Of a DNA stretch of 64,000 nt, positions 27,988 through 36,824 are shown piece by piece. The position numbers and the translations under genes were made by a program. The stretch's first letter is position 1; each line of letters opens with the position of its first letter. The stretch lies in assembly GCA_963765955.1 (NCBI GenBank), contig CAVXYA010000011.1, positions 294,767 to 358,766 on the forward strand, read 5' to 3'. The stretch is from JAXDMK01 sp963765955. Its GTDB lineage: Bacteria; Actinomycetota; Acidimicrobiia; Acidimicrobiales; AC-14. Under the pieces are notes generated by a model. The model had not been told where the DNA came from, searched no databases, and saw only the letters and a program-made list of their open reading frames with translations.

Positions 27988-29157
27988 GTGACCCAAGCGG
28001 TGTACGTCGTCGACGCGGTGCGGACTCCTATCGGGAGGTACCGCGGTGCCCTGGCCGCGGTGCGGCCCGACGACCTGGCCGCGGTGGTGGTCAAGGCCCT
28101 CGTCGACCGGGCGCCGGAGCTCGACCGCGCCGCCATCGACGACGTCTGGCTGGGTGCCGGCAACCAGGCGGGGGAGGACAATCGCAACGTGGCCCGCATG
28201 GCCGTCCTCCTGGCCGGCCTGCCGGTGACGGTGCCCGGCGTCACCGTGAACCGCCTGTGCGGATCGGGGATGGAGGCGGTGGTGGAGGCCAGCCGGGCCA
28301 TCGCCGTGGGCGATGCCCGGGTGGCGGTGGCCGGAGGGGTCGAGTCCATGAGCCGGGCGCCCTTCGTCACCCTCGCCGCCGAGCAGCCGCTGGTGACCAC
28401 CGCCCTCGGCTGGCGGCTGGTGAACCCGGCGATGCCCAGCGACTGGACGGTGACCCTGGGGGAGGGGGCGGAGATCCTGGCCCGCAAGCGGGCCATCTCC
28501 CGGGAGGAGCAGGACCTGTTCGCCCTGGCCAGCCACGAACGGGCGCTGGCGGCCTGGGAAGGGGGCCGCATGGCGGCCGAGGTGGTCGACGTGCCCGGCA
28601 TCACCCTCGCCCGCGACCAGTGCATCCGCACCGACACGTCGGCCGACTCCCTCGCCGGGCTGCGGCCGGTGTTCCGCGACTCGGGCACCGTCACCGCCGG
28701 CAACTCGTCGCCGCTGAGCGACGGGGCCGCCGCCCTCCTGCTGGCCGACGAGGCCGGAGCCGCGGCCATGGGCGTCCGCCCCCTCGCCCGCATCGTGTCG
28801 CGGGCGGTGTCGGCCACCGAGCCGCCCCTCTACGGCCTCGGGCCGGTGGAGGCGGCCGCCCTCGCCCTGCGCCGGGCCGGCATCGGGTGGGGTGACCTGG
28901 CCGTGGTGGAGCTCAACGAGGCGTTCGCGGCCCAGGCCCTGGCCTGCCTGGCGGAGTGGCCCGAGCTCGACCCGGCGCTGGTCAACCCCAACGGCGGGGC
29001 CATCGCCCTCGGCCATCCGATCGGGTGCTCGGGGGCCCGGATCGTCACCACCCTCGTCCACGAGCTGCGGCGCCGGGGCGGCGGCTACGGGCTGGCCACC
29101 ATGTGCATCGGCGTCGGCCAGGGCATCGCCGTGGTCCTGGAGGCCGAGCCCGCCTGA
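27988..29157 (+). CDS. Thiolase (acetyl-CoA C-acyltransferase)
   Basis: 389 residues. The acyl-accepting Cys is C91 in N-R-L-C-G-S-G; the catalytic His is H343 in G-G-A-I-A-L-G-H-P-I-G and the second Cys C373 in M-C-I-G-V-G-Q-G. Similarity is highest to biosynthetic/beta-ketoadipyl-CoA thiolases (PcaF-like). GTG 27988 is placed where family similarity begins; ATG 27970 would add six residues. Monocistronic and divergent from DUF983, so the pathway is not shown by context. Confidence 0.94.
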   Translation: MTQAVYVVDAVRTPIGRYRGALAAVRPDDLAAVVVKALVDRAPELDRAAIDDVWLGAGNQAGEDNRNVARMAVLLAGLPVTVPGVTVNRLCGSGMEAVVEASRAIAVGDARVAVAGGVESMSRAPFVTLAAEQPLVTTALGWRLVNPAMPSDWTVTLGEGAEILARKRAISREEQDLFALASHERALAAWEGGRMAAEVVDVPGITLARDQCIRTDTSADSLAGLRPVFRDSGTVTAGNSSPLSDGAAALLLADEAGAAAMGVRPLARIVSRAVSATEPPLYGLGPVEAAALALRRAGIGWGDLAVVELNEAFAAQALACLAEWPELDPALVNPNGGAIALGHPIGCSGARIVTTLVHELRRRGGGYGLATMCIGVGQGIAVVLEAEPA

Positions 29158-29168
29158 CGGCGAGCCGG

Positions 29169-29447
29169 CTACATGTCCGGCTTCGCGGCCAGGAGGCGGT
29201 TGGCAACGTCGACCGCCTCGGCCACCGCCTGGCTCTCGGCAACGCCGGCTTGTACGCGGGCGACCACGTACTTGCCGGCCAGGAACGACGCGAGGGGGGC
29301 GAAGCGGCGCTCCGTGCCGTGGGCCACGTCGCGGGCCAACTCGAGGAGGGCGTCGACCTCGTCCGGGCCCAGGCTGATCTCGGTCATGGCCGCCCGCCCG
29401 AGGGCGGCCGCGTAGTCGTCGGCGAAGCTGGCGGGCCCACTGCTCAT
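29169..29447 (-). CDS. DUF6457 small helical protein
   Basis: 92 residues, all-helical, of the type E-V-D-A-L-L-E-L-A-R-D-V-A-H-G-T-E-R-R-x-A-P-L-A-S-F-L-A-G. This matches the small actinobacterial DUF6457 family, which often sits beside MobA-like transferases, as here (13 nt downstream of the next gene). It is probably co-transcribed with that gene; function unknown. Confidence 0.75.
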   Translation of the reverse strand: MSSGPASFADDYAAALGRAAMTEISLGPDEVDALLELARDVAHGTERRFAPLASFLAGKYVVARVQAGVAESQAVAEAVDVANRLLAAKPDM

Positions 29448-29460
29448 TGCATAGCTCTGC

Positions 29461-30099
29461 CTAGCACGCCCCGGGCGAGCGCGGCACCGGGCGCTCGGCC
29501 AGCTCGGTGGCCCGCTCCAGGTCGGCGGGGGTGTTCACGTTGAGGGTCGCCTCGGCGCCGAGGTCGATCACGGCCACGGCCGCGGGGAGCAGCCGGGCTG
29601 CGGCCACGCCCACGCCTGCCGGCCCGTCGAGGGTGGCCGCGGTCGCCCGAAGGGCATCGGCCCGGTAGGCGGCCAGCAGGGGGTTCGGGCCGCCCGAGGG
29701 GTCGGCGGCGGCCACCGCACCGACGGGAGGGTCGGCCGTCGTCAGCGTCGCCACCATCCGTTCGAGGTCGGCGCCGGTGAGTAGGGGCAGGTCGACCGCC
29801 AGCACCACCACGACCGAGGCGCCGCCGGTGGCCTCGAGTGCGGCCACCACTGCCGGGACGGGGCCCCCGCCGGGCGCGTCCTCCTGGACGAAGATCACGG
29901 CCCGGCCGAGCACCACGGGGCGGGGCGGGCCGACGACCACCAGCCGGCCGGCGACGCCGGCGGCGGCGGCCAGCACCCGGTCGAGAAGGGCCCGCCCGCC
30001 GACGACCAGCCCAGCTTTGTCGACGCCCCCCAGCCGGCGTCCGGCGCCACCGGCAAGCACGACGGCGACAATCAGGCCGGCGTCGACGGGCGGCCCCAT
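29461..30099 (-). CDS. MobA-like NTP transferase
   Basis: 212 residues. The nucleotide-binding loop V-V-L-A-G-G-A-G-R-R-L-G-G-x-D-K and the metal-binding V-L-A-V-D-L-P-L-L are MobA/CofC-like. It may couple GMP to molybdenum cofactor, but no other moco gene is present, and other small nucleotidyltransferases share these motifs. ATG 30099 is chosen because the fold starts at once; the frame runs open to 30150. Paired with DUF6457. Confidence 0.8.
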   Translation of the reverse strand: MGPPVDAGLIVAVVLAGGAGRRLGGVDKAGLVVGGRALLDRVLAAAAGVAGRLVVVGPPRPVVLGRAVIFVQEDAPGGGPVPAVVAALEATGGASVVVVLAVDLPLLTGADLERMVATLTTADPPVGAVAAADPSGGPNPLLAAYRADALRATAATLDGPAGVGVAAARLLPAAVAVIDLGAEATLNVNTPADLERATELAERPVPRSPGAC

Positions 30100-30246
30100 G
30101 ACCGCGGCCAAGCTAGCGGCTGCGGCCGATCTGATCCCGGCCCGCCTCACGCCTGCCGGCGGACGCCGGGCGAGTCTGACGCCGTCCGGTCAGCGCCCGG
30201 CGAGACGCAGTTACCCCTACGCCAGGCGAGCAGGTTGTCGGACGGG

Positions 30247-30468
30247 TCAGTACTCGTCGATGACGGTACGGCGGCGGACGACGGTGTCGTCCTCGACCAG
30301 GGGATCGTCGGCCACCACGTCGTCGCGCCACGCGGCCTCGTCGGCCACTCGGCGGCGAAGCTCGGGCCGGACCACGGTGCTCGGCCCCCGCCGCCGGAAC
30401 ACCCTGGGCCCCCGGCTCAGGAGCATGACCGCCACCACGACGATGAGAATGACAAGGAGAAATTCCAT
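30247..30468 (-). CDS. Small membrane-anchored protein
   Basis: 73 residues: one N-terminal helix (M-E-F-L-L-V-I-L-I-V-V-V-A-V-M-L-L) followed by an Arg-rich, acidic, probably disordered tail ending T-V-V-R-R-R-T-V-I-D-E-Y. The pattern is common beside pgsA in this group as far as I recall, but I know no function. Divergent from pgsA. Confidence 0.6.
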   Translation of the reverse strand: MEFLLVILIVVVAVMLLSRGPRVFRRRGPSTVVRPELRRRVADEAAWRDDVVADDPLVEDDTVVRRRTVIDEY

Positions 30469-30548
30469 GTCTCCCGCGTCCCCCCGGTCCGGGGGCACCA
30501 AACCTGGCCGGTAGCCTCGGTTCGATGCGGGTGACGCCATGACCGAGC

Positions 30549-31190
30549 GTGATCAGCTCGCGGGCGGGCCGGCGAGAACCCGACCTGAGCCGGGTCCTCA
30601 CCGTCCCCAACGTCATCTCCCTCGGGCGGCTCCTGTGCATACCGCTGTTCCTCTGGCTCCTGTTCGGACGCGACAACCGCCTGGCCGCGGCCTGGCTGCT
30701 CGCCTTCCTCGGCGCCACCGACTGGGTCGACGGCTACATCGCCCGCCGGTACGGCCAGGTGTCCACCCTCGGCAAGATCCTCGACCCCACCGCCGACCGC
30801 CTGCTGCTGGCCGTGGGGGTCATCGCCATCCTCGTCTACGGGGCGGTGCCACCCGTGATCGCCTGGCTGGCCATCGCCCGGGAGGGATCGGTGGCCATCC
30901 TGGCCCTCACCCTGGCCGCCCTGGGAGCCAAGCGCATCGACGTCATCTGGTGGGGCAAGACAGGCACGTTCCTGCTCATGATCGCCTTTCCCCTCTTCCT
31001 TCTGGGCGACGGCCACGGCCTGGCCCACGCAGTGGCGTGGGCGGTGTCGGTCGCCGGCCTGCTCGCCGGCTGGTACGCCAACCTCCTCTACCTGCCCCAG
31101 GCCCGGAGGGCGCTCCGGGAGGGGCGGGACGAGAAGAGGAGGAGGGCGGCGCAGGGCGCCACCACGACGAACCGGGAGATCAGAGGATGA
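30549..31190 (+). CDS. pgsA: CDP-diacylglycerol--glycerol-3-phosphate 3-phosphatidyltransferase
   Basis: 213 residues with five to six membrane helices. The CDP-alcohol transferase signature D-W-V-D-G-Y-I-A-R-R-x-x-x-x-S-x-L-G-x-x-L-D-P-x-x-D is complete. It makes phosphatidylglycerol phosphate, the first step to PG and cardiolipin, although actinobacterial paralogues may use inositol phosphate. GTG 30549 start. Its TGA overlaps the ATG of the NDP-sugar synthase (ATGA), opening the plus-strand housekeeping block. Confidence 0.92.
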   Translation: MISSRAGRREPDLSRVLTVPNVISLGRLLCIPLFLWLLFGRDNRLAAAWLLAFLGATDWVDGYIARRYGQVSTLGKILDPTADRLLLAVGVIAILVYGAVPPVIAWLAIAREGSVAILALTLAALGAKRIDVIWWGKTGTFLLMIAFPLFLLGDGHGLAHAVAWAVSVAGLLAGWYANLLYLPQARRALREGRDEKRRRAAQGATTTNREIRG

Positions 31191-33694
31191 AGGCCGTCAT
31201 CATGGCCGGGGGCGAGGGCACCCGTCTCCGGCCGCTCACGTCGAACCAGCCCAAACCCCTCATGCCCCTCGCCAACCGGCCGATGATGGAGCACGTCGTG
31301 CACCTGCTGAAGGAGCACGGCTTCGAGGAGGTAGTCGTCACCCTCGCCTTCCTGCCCCAGACCATCCGCACCTACTTCGGCAACGGCGCCGAGTTCGGGG
31401 TGCAGATGGCCTACGCCACCGAGGAGACCCCCCTGGGCACGGCCGGGTCGGTGCGCAACGCCCAGGCCCAGCTGGGGGAGACGTTCCTGGTCATCTCCGG
31501 CGACGTGCTCACCGACATCGACCTGTCGGCCCTGGTCGCGTTCCACAAGGAGAAGGGGGCGATGGCCACCATCGCCCTCAAGTCGATGGAGAACCCCCTC
31601 GAGTTCGGGATCGTGATCACCCGGGAGGACGGGTCGATCGAGCGTTTCCTGGAGAAGCCGGGTTGGGGCCAGGTGTTCAGCGACACCGTCAACACCGGCA
31701 TCTACGTGCTCGAGCCGGAGGTGTTCGACTACATCCCCGAGGGCGAGTCGGTGGACTTCTCGTCCGACGTCTTCCCCCGGCTTTTGGAGGACGGCAAGCC
31801 CCTCTTCGGGTTCGTGGCCGAGGGCTACTGGGAGGACGTGGGCACCCTCGAGGCGTACCACAAGGCCCATCAGGACGTCCTCGACCGCAAGGTGGCCATC
31901 GACATCCCCGGGTTCCGCATGGCCAAGGGGGTGTGGCTGGGCGAGGGGGCCGAGGTCGACCCGGACGCCTCCATCGAGGGGCCGGCCGTCATCGGCGACT
32001 ACTGCCGGGTGGAGGCGGGGGCCAACATCCGGGAGTACACCGTCCTCGGGGCCAACGTCATGGTGCGGGCCGATGCCTTCCTGGAGCGGGCGGTGGTGCA
32101 CGACAACGCCTACCTGAGCCAGGGCGTCCGCCTGCGGGGCTCGGTGGTGGGGCGGTCGTGCGACCTGCGGGCCCACGCCCGGTGCGAGGAAGGGGTGGTG
32201 CTGGGCGACAACTGCTTCGTCGGCGAGCACGCCGTCATCAACTCGGGGGTGAAGGTCTACCCGTTCAAGACGGTCGAGCCCAACGCCATCATCAACTCGT
32301 CGATCGTGTGGGAGTCGCGGGGCGCCCGCAGCCTGTTCGGGCACAACGGCCTGAGCGGGCTGGCCAACGTCGACGTCACCCCTGAGCTGGCCGTGCGGGT
32401 GGCCATGGCCTACGGCACCACCATGCGGAAGGGCTCCACGGTCACTACCTCACGTGACTCGAGCCGGGCCGCCCGGGCCCTCAAGCGGGCGGTGATGGCC
32501 GGGCTCAACGCGACCGGCATCAACGTCGACGACCTGGAGATGGCCACCGTGCCGGTGAGCCGGTTCCAGGTGCGCATCCAGCGGGCCCAGGGGGGCATCA
32601 CGGTGCGGCTCACGCCGGGCGACCCCCAGTCGGTCACCATCCGCTTCTTCACCGCCGACGGCACCGACATCGACGAGGGGGCCCAGCGCAAGATCGAGCG
32701 CATCTTCTACCGTCAGGACTTCCGGCGGGCGTTCGCGGCCGACATCGGCGACATCGGCTACCCGCCCCGGGCCCTGGAGTACTACAGCGCCGCCCTCATG
32801 GAGAACGTCGACGTGGAGGCCATCCGCTCGGTGGGCTTCCAGCTCGTCATGGACTACGCCTTCGGGCCGACGTCGCTGGTGATGGCCAACGTGTTCTCCA
32901 AGCTGGGGGCCGACGTCCTGTCGGTCAACCCCTACACGTCGACCGCGGGGGCGGCCGCCTTCGACGCCAAGACCCACGCCGCTCGGGTGGCCGACCTGGT
33001 CCGCAGCTCGGGAGCCCACCTGGGGGCGGTGCTCGACCCCGACGGCGAGCGCATCATCCTGGTCGACGACGAGGGCCACATCCTCACCGACGTGCAGGCG
33101 CTCCTGGCCATGGTGAGCCTCACCGTCGCCGCCCCCCGCCCCGCACCCGGCGCCGACAGGATCCGCATCGCCCTGCCGGTGTCGGTGACGTCGGCCGCCG
33201 AACGCATCGCCACCGACGCGGGGGCGGAGATCGTCTGGACCAAGGTGTCGGCCTCCTCGCTGATGGACATGGCCAAGTCGGGCGGGATCGCCTTCGCCGC
33301 CAGCCAGGACGGGGGGTTCATCCTGCCCTCGTTCCTGCCCGCCTTCGACGCCACCGCCGCCCTGGTACGGCTGATGGAGATGCTGGCCTGCTCCGGGCTG
33401 CGGCTGTCGAAGGTGGCGGCCGGCCTGCCCCGGGTGCACGTGGCCCACGAGAGCGTGGTCACCCCGTGGGAGCAGAAGGGCCTGGTCATGCGGCGGGTGG
33501 TGGAGGAGGCCAAGGACCAGGAGGTGGTGCTGGTCGACGGGGTGAAGGTGGTGGAGGGCGACGGGGCCTGGGCCCTGGTGCTCCCCGATCCCGACGAGCC
33601 CGTGACCCACGTGTGGGCCGAGAGCTCGAGCGCCACCGAGTCCCGCCAGCTGGCCCAGCGCTACGCCCGCACCATCCGCCAGATCCTGCGTTGA
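31187..33694 (+). CDS. NDP-sugar pyrophosphorylase fused to a degenerate phosphomannomutase-like domain
   Basis: 835 residues. Residues 1-230 form a nucleotidyltransferase with M-A-G-G-E-G-T-R-L-R-P-L-T and G-Y-W-E-D-V-G-T; a left-handed beta-helix of hexapeptide repeats follows (about 250-390). The C-terminal ~440 residues have the alpha-D-phosphohexomutase fold with a metal-loop-like D-P-D-G-E-R. The T-A-S-H-N-P catalytic serine loop appears replaced by V-R-L-T-P-G-D-P-Q-S, and the C-terminal phosphate-binding R-P-S-G-T by L-P-D-P-D-E-P, so the mutase half may be inactive or altered. The fusion is known in actinobacteria and cyanobacteria. Likely supplies GDP-mannose or a similar donor. Confidence 0.9.
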   Translation: MKAVIMAGGEGTRLRPLTSNQPKPLMPLANRPMMEHVVHLLKEHGFEEVVVTLAFLPQTIRTYFGNGAEFGVQMAYATEETPLGTAGSVRNAQAQLGETFLVISGDVLTDIDLSALVAFHKEKGAMATIALKSMENPLEFGIVITREDGSIERFLEKPGWGQVFSDTVNTGIYVLEPEVFDYIPEGESVDFSSDVFPRLLEDGKPLFGFVAEGYWEDVGTLEAYHKAHQDVLDRKVAIDIPGFRMAKGVWLGEGAEVDPDASIEGPAVIGDYCRVEAGANIREYTVLGANVMVRADAFLERAVVHDNAYLSQGVRLRGSVVGRSCDLRAHARCEEGVVLGDNCFVGEHAVINSGVKVYPFKTVEPNAIINSSIVWESRGARSLFGHNGLSGLANVDVTPELAVRVAMAYGTTMRKGSTVTTSRDSSRAARALKRAVMAGLNATGINVDDLEMATVPVSRFQVRIQRAQGGITVRLTPGDPQSVTIRFFTADGTDIDEGAQRKIERIFYRQDFRRAFAADIGDIGYPPRALEYYSAALMENVDVEAIRSVGFQLVMDYAFGPTSLVMANVFSKLGADVLSVNPYTSTAGAAAFDAKTHAARVADLVRSSGAHLGAVLDPDGERIILVDDEGHILTDVQALLAMVSLTVAAPRPAPGADRIRIALPVSVTSAAERIATDAGAEIVWTKVSASSLMDMAKSGGIAFAASQDGGFILPSFLPAFDATAALVRLMEMLACSGLRLSKVAAGLPRVHVAHESVVTPWEQKGLVMRRVVEEAKDQEVVLVDGVKVVEGDGAWALVLPDPDEPVTHVWAESSSATESRQLAQRYARTIRQILR

Positions 33695-33731
33695 GGGGAG
33701 TGACAGCGCCGGTCCGGTACCTTTCCGGGGA

Positions 33732-34112
33732 ATGAACGTTCCCGACGACCGCCGGTATACCGCCGACCACGAGTGGGCCCTGTCCGAGGGCGGCCGCCTC
33801 CGGATCGGGATCACCGACTACGCCCAGGACGCCCTGGGTGACGTGGTGTTCGTGCAGCTGCCCGAGGTGGGAGCCATCTTCGAGGCCGACCACCCGCTGA
33901 GCGAGGTCGAGTCCACCAAGTCGGTGTCGGATGTGTACGCCCCGGTTCGGGGCACGGTGCTCGAGGTCAACACCGACCTCACCGATGCCCCGGGCCGCCT
34001 CAACGACGACCCCTACGGCGAGGGCTGGATCTGTGTCATAGAGCCCGACGACCTCGCCTCCTACGACGGGCTCCTCGACGCCGCCGCCTACCGGGCCCTC
34101 ATCGCCGAGTGA
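33732..34112 (+). CDS. gcvH: Glycine cleavage system H protein
   Basis: 126 residues. The lipoyl attachment site is K63 in E-V-E-S-T-K-S-V-S-D, within the H-protein pattern Y-T-x-x-H-E-W at the start and I-G-I-T-D-Y-A-Q-x-x-L-G-D-V. Carries the aminomethyl group between P, T and L proteins; these are not in the window. It lies directly before the FHA gene, the same order as in mycobacteria. Confidence 0.96.
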   Translation: MNVPDDRRYTADHEWALSEGGRLRIGITDYAQDALGDVVFVQLPEVGAIFEADHPLSEVESTKSVSDVYAPVRGTVLEVNTDLTDAPGRLNDDPYGEGWICVIEPDDLASYDGLLDAAAYRALIAE

Positions 34113-34216
34113 TCCTGCCGCCGGCGCCGGGTGAGCGGCCGCCCCGGTGGCCGGGTACGTGGCCAGTGAGTTGGATCGTCGCTCGCGGCCGGCCTGCGAA
34201 GTAGCGTTGGCGCATC

Positions 34217-34693
34217 GTGTTTTGCAACCAGTGCGGACACCTCAATGCCGACGACGCCAACTTCTGCTCGTCGTGCGGGGCGTTGATCGAGCCGGAGCGG
34301 TCTGACGACACCACCATCACCTTCCTGCCCTCCGAGGGGGGTGAGACCGACGACGAGCTCTCGGTCTCGCTCGACCTCTCCGAGGGGGCGGCGATGCTGG
34401 TGGTCAAGCGGGGGCCCAACGCCGGGTCCAAGTTCGCCCTGGAGGGCGACGTCACCCGGGCCGGGCGCCATCCCAACAGCGACATCTTCCTCGACGACAT
34501 CACCGTCTCCCGCCGCCACGCCGAGGTCGTCCGCCGGGAGGGGGGCTACAACGTGCGTGACGCCGGCTCCCTGAACGGCACCTACCTCAACAGAGAGCGC
34601 ATCGACGAGGCCCCGCTGGCCAACGGCGACGAGCTGCAGATCGGCAAGTTCCGCCTGGTGTTCTTCTCCGGCGGCACGCAGGCGGAAGGGTGA
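34217..34693 (+). CDS. Zinc-ribbon FHA domain protein (GarA-like)
   Basis: 158 residues from GTG 34217. The N-terminus is a zinc ribbon (C-x-x-C-G, then C-x-x-C-G, residues 3-21), then a D-D-T-T-I-T-F segment, then an FHA domain (about 65-145) with A-G-R-H-P-N-S-D-I, S-R-R-H-A-E-V and N-G-T-Y-L-N. In mycobacterial GarA, kinases phosphorylate a Thr in the matching N-terminal segment and the FHA domain then folds onto it, releasing TCA enzymes. The T-T here could serve the same role. The zinc ribbon is not in mycobacterial GarA. The stop overlaps the MerR start (GTGA). Confidence 0.88.
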   Translation: MFCNQCGHLNADDANFCSSCGALIEPERSDDTTITFLPSEGGETDDELSVSLDLSEGAAMLVVKRGPNAGSKFALEGDVTRAGRHPNSDIFLDDITVSRRHAEVVRREGGYNVRDAGSLNGTYLNRERIDEAPLANGDELQIGKFRLVFFSGGTQAEG

Positions 34694-35605
34694 CGAGCGT
34701 GGAGGACCGGGCCTACCTGTCGATCGGCGAGGTCCTCTCGTTGCTCAAGGAGGAGTTCCCCGACGTCACCATCTCCAAGATCAGGTTCCTGGAGAGCCAG
34801 GGCCTGCTCGATCCGGAGCGCACGCCGTCCGGCTACCGGAAGTTCTACGACACCGACGTCGAGCGCCTGCGGTGGATCCTGCGCCAGCAGCGGGAGCACT
34901 TCTTGCCCCTGAAGGTCATCAAGGGCCGCCTCCGGGGTGGCCCGGACGGCCCCGGCGAGGAAGGGTCCGACGATTTGATGATGGCCGAGGGATCGGTCGC
35001 CGTTCGGGACGGGTCGCTCGACACCCTGGCCGACGAGGCCGTCGAAGCGGTCGGCGTGAGTGCTCCCCAACCCCAGCCGGTGGCGCCCGGATCCGGTTCG
35101 AGCGCGGGGCAGTTCGGCACCGCCGGCGGCGGGCGCCCAGGCGGCGACCACCGTGGGCGGTGCCGGCTTCCCCGGCTCCATGGGCAACTACCTCGACCTG
35201 CCGCCGCTGCCCGTCGCCCAGTCCGGCGTCAGCCTCACCCTCTCCGAGCTGAGCGCCACCAGCGGCCTCGACGAGGACCTGCTCAAGGAGCTGGAGAAGT
35301 TCGGCCTCCTCTCGGGGCGCAAGGTGGCGTCGTCCGTCTACTACGACGAGGACGCCCTCAACGTGGCCATGATCGCGGCCGGCTTCACCAAGTACGGCGT
35401 CGAGGCCCGTCACCTGCGGATGTACAAGACGGCGGGGGAGCGGGAGGCGGGCTTCTTCGAGCAGGTGGTCATGCCGATGCTCAAGCAGCGCAACCCCCAG
35501 GCCCGCCGCCAGGCCACCGAGGCCCTGGCCGAGCTGTCGCAGCTGGGGCAGGGGCTGCGGGCGGCCATGCTCCGACAGCTGCTCCGCCACTACTTCGAGG
35601 GCTGA
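34690..35605 (+). CDS. ftsR: MerR-family regulator, FtsR-like (one frameshift)
   Basis: About 304 residues after removing one extra base near 35133 (expected junction G-G-G-A-Q-A-A-T-T). The N-terminal MerR helix-turn-helix reads L-S-I-G-E-V-L-S-L-L, I-S-K-I-R-F-L-E-S-Q-G-L-L-D-P and S-G-Y-R-K-F. A second helical domain follows the linker. Position after gcvH and the FHA gene, and length, match FtsR, which controls ftsZ in corynebacteria; this function here is inferred. GTG 34690 overlaps the FHA stop; GTG 34699 is an alternative. Confidence 0.87.
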
Positions 35606-35642
35606 CCCCACGGGCCCCGCGACGGGTGGCGCACCCCTTCGG

Positions 35643-36191
35643 GTGCTGATCCCGCCCGAGGAGCTGGCCGCGGGCGTGGCCCGGGTGGCGGGCGAGATCT
35701 CGGCCGCGGCCGACGACGGCGTGGTGCTGATCGGCCTGCTCAAGGGCAGCATCCCCTTCCTGGCCGACATGATCCGGCTCCTCACGGTGAGCCCGGTCGT
35801 CGACTTCATGGCCCTGTCGAGCTACGCCCCCGACACCGGCCGGGTGCGGATCGTCAAGGACATCGAGCTCGACATCCACGACCGCGACGTCATCGTGGTG
35901 GAGGACATCGTCGACACCGGCCTCACCCTCACCTGGCTGCGGCGGGAGCTGGCCGGGCGCCGGCCCCGGTCGATCCAGGCCTGCGCCCTCCTCGACAAGG
36001 CGGCCCGCCGGATCGTCCCCACGCCCCTCGAGTACCGCGGCTTCGAGATCGGCGACGAGTTCGTCATCGGCTACGGCCTCGACTTCGCCCAGCGCTACCG
36101 CGACCTCGACCGGGTGCTGGCGGCCGACCTGAAGGTGCTGAAGGCCGACCCCGATGCGTATGTCCCGGAGTTGTACTCGCAGCACAGGTAA
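35643..36191 (+). CDS. hpt: Hypoxanthine phosphoribosyltransferase
   Basis: 182 residues from GTG 35643. The PRPP-binding motif V-I-V-V-E-D-I-V-D-T-G and the pyrophosphate loop G-L-L-K-G-S are present, with L-D-K-A and V-I-G-Y-G-L-D at the usual distances. It salvages hypoxanthine and guanine. Its place between the two MerR genes differs from mycobacteria and probably marks this lineage. The start is uncertain, since the frame is open further upstream. Confidence 0.93.
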   Translation: MLIPPEELAAGVARVAGEISAAADDGVVLIGLLKGSIPFLADMIRLLTVSPVVDFMALSSYAPDTGRVRIVKDIELDIHDRDVIVVEDIVDTGLTLTWLRRELAGRRPRSIQACALLDKAARRIVPTPLEYRGFEIGDEFVIGYGLDFAQRYRDLDRVLAADLKVLKADPDAYVPELYSQHR

Positions 36192-36208
36192 GGCGGTAAG
36201 GTCACTCC

Positions 36209-36691
36209 GTGGTCGAGATGCACCTGGTCGGCGTGCGAGTGGAGATGCCCACCAACAGCCCGATCGTGCTGTTGCGGGAGGCCGACGGCGAGCATCGGGT
36301 CCTGCCGATCTTCATCGGGGCGGTCGAGGCCACGGCCATCGCCTTCGCCCTCCAGGGGGTGGAGACGCCCCGCCCGATGACCCACGACCTCATGCGTGAC
36401 CTGCTCGTTTCCCTCGGGATCGGCGTCGAGCGGGTCGTCATCACCGAGCTGCGCGACCGCACCTTCTACGCCGAGATCGAGCTCACCGGCTCGGGCTCGG
36501 GCACCAAGGTGTCGAGCCGGCCGTCCGACGCCATCGCCCTCGCCGCCCGCCTGGGCACGCCGATCTTCGCCCAGGAGTCGGTGCTGGAGGAGGCCGGGGT
36601 CACCGTGAGCGACGACGACGAGCAGGAGATCGAGGTCGAGAAGTTCCGCGAGTTCCTCGAAGGCGTGAACCCGGAAGATTTCGCCTCCTGA
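36209..36691 (+). CDS. Bifunctional nuclease family protein (DUF151)
   Basis: 160 residues. Recognised by L-P-I-F-I-G-x-x-E-A-x-A-I, R-P-M-T-H-D-L and S-x-x-S-R-P-S-D-A-I-A-L-A, typical of the DUF151 fold, with an acidic C-terminal helix. Plant members cut RNA and DNA; bacterial function is unsettled. GTG 36209 or ATG 36218. Part of the conserved FHA / MerR / bifunctional nuclease / MerR cluster. Confidence 0.93.
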   Translation: MVEMHLVGVRVEMPTNSPIVLLREADGEHRVLPIFIGAVEATAIAFALQGVETPRPMTHDLMRDLLVSLGIGVERVVITELRDRTFYAEIELTGSGSGTKVSSRPSDAIALAARLGTPIFAQESVLEEAGVTVSDDDEQEIEVEKFREFLEGVNPEDFAS

Positions 36692-36824
36692 CCTCCCCGG
36701 GGGCCGCAACTGCACAGCCCCCGTTTCGGCATCGCGTTGTCCTCGGCTGGTACGCGCTAGCCTTTCTCACACGGGCGTAACTACGGGGACGTAGTGCTTG
36801 GACTTCGAGGTGAGAGAGGCGCAT

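Noticed and set aside
33695..33731. Glycine riboswitch before gcvH
   Set aside because: The space before gcvH is only 37 nt, too short for the aptamer.
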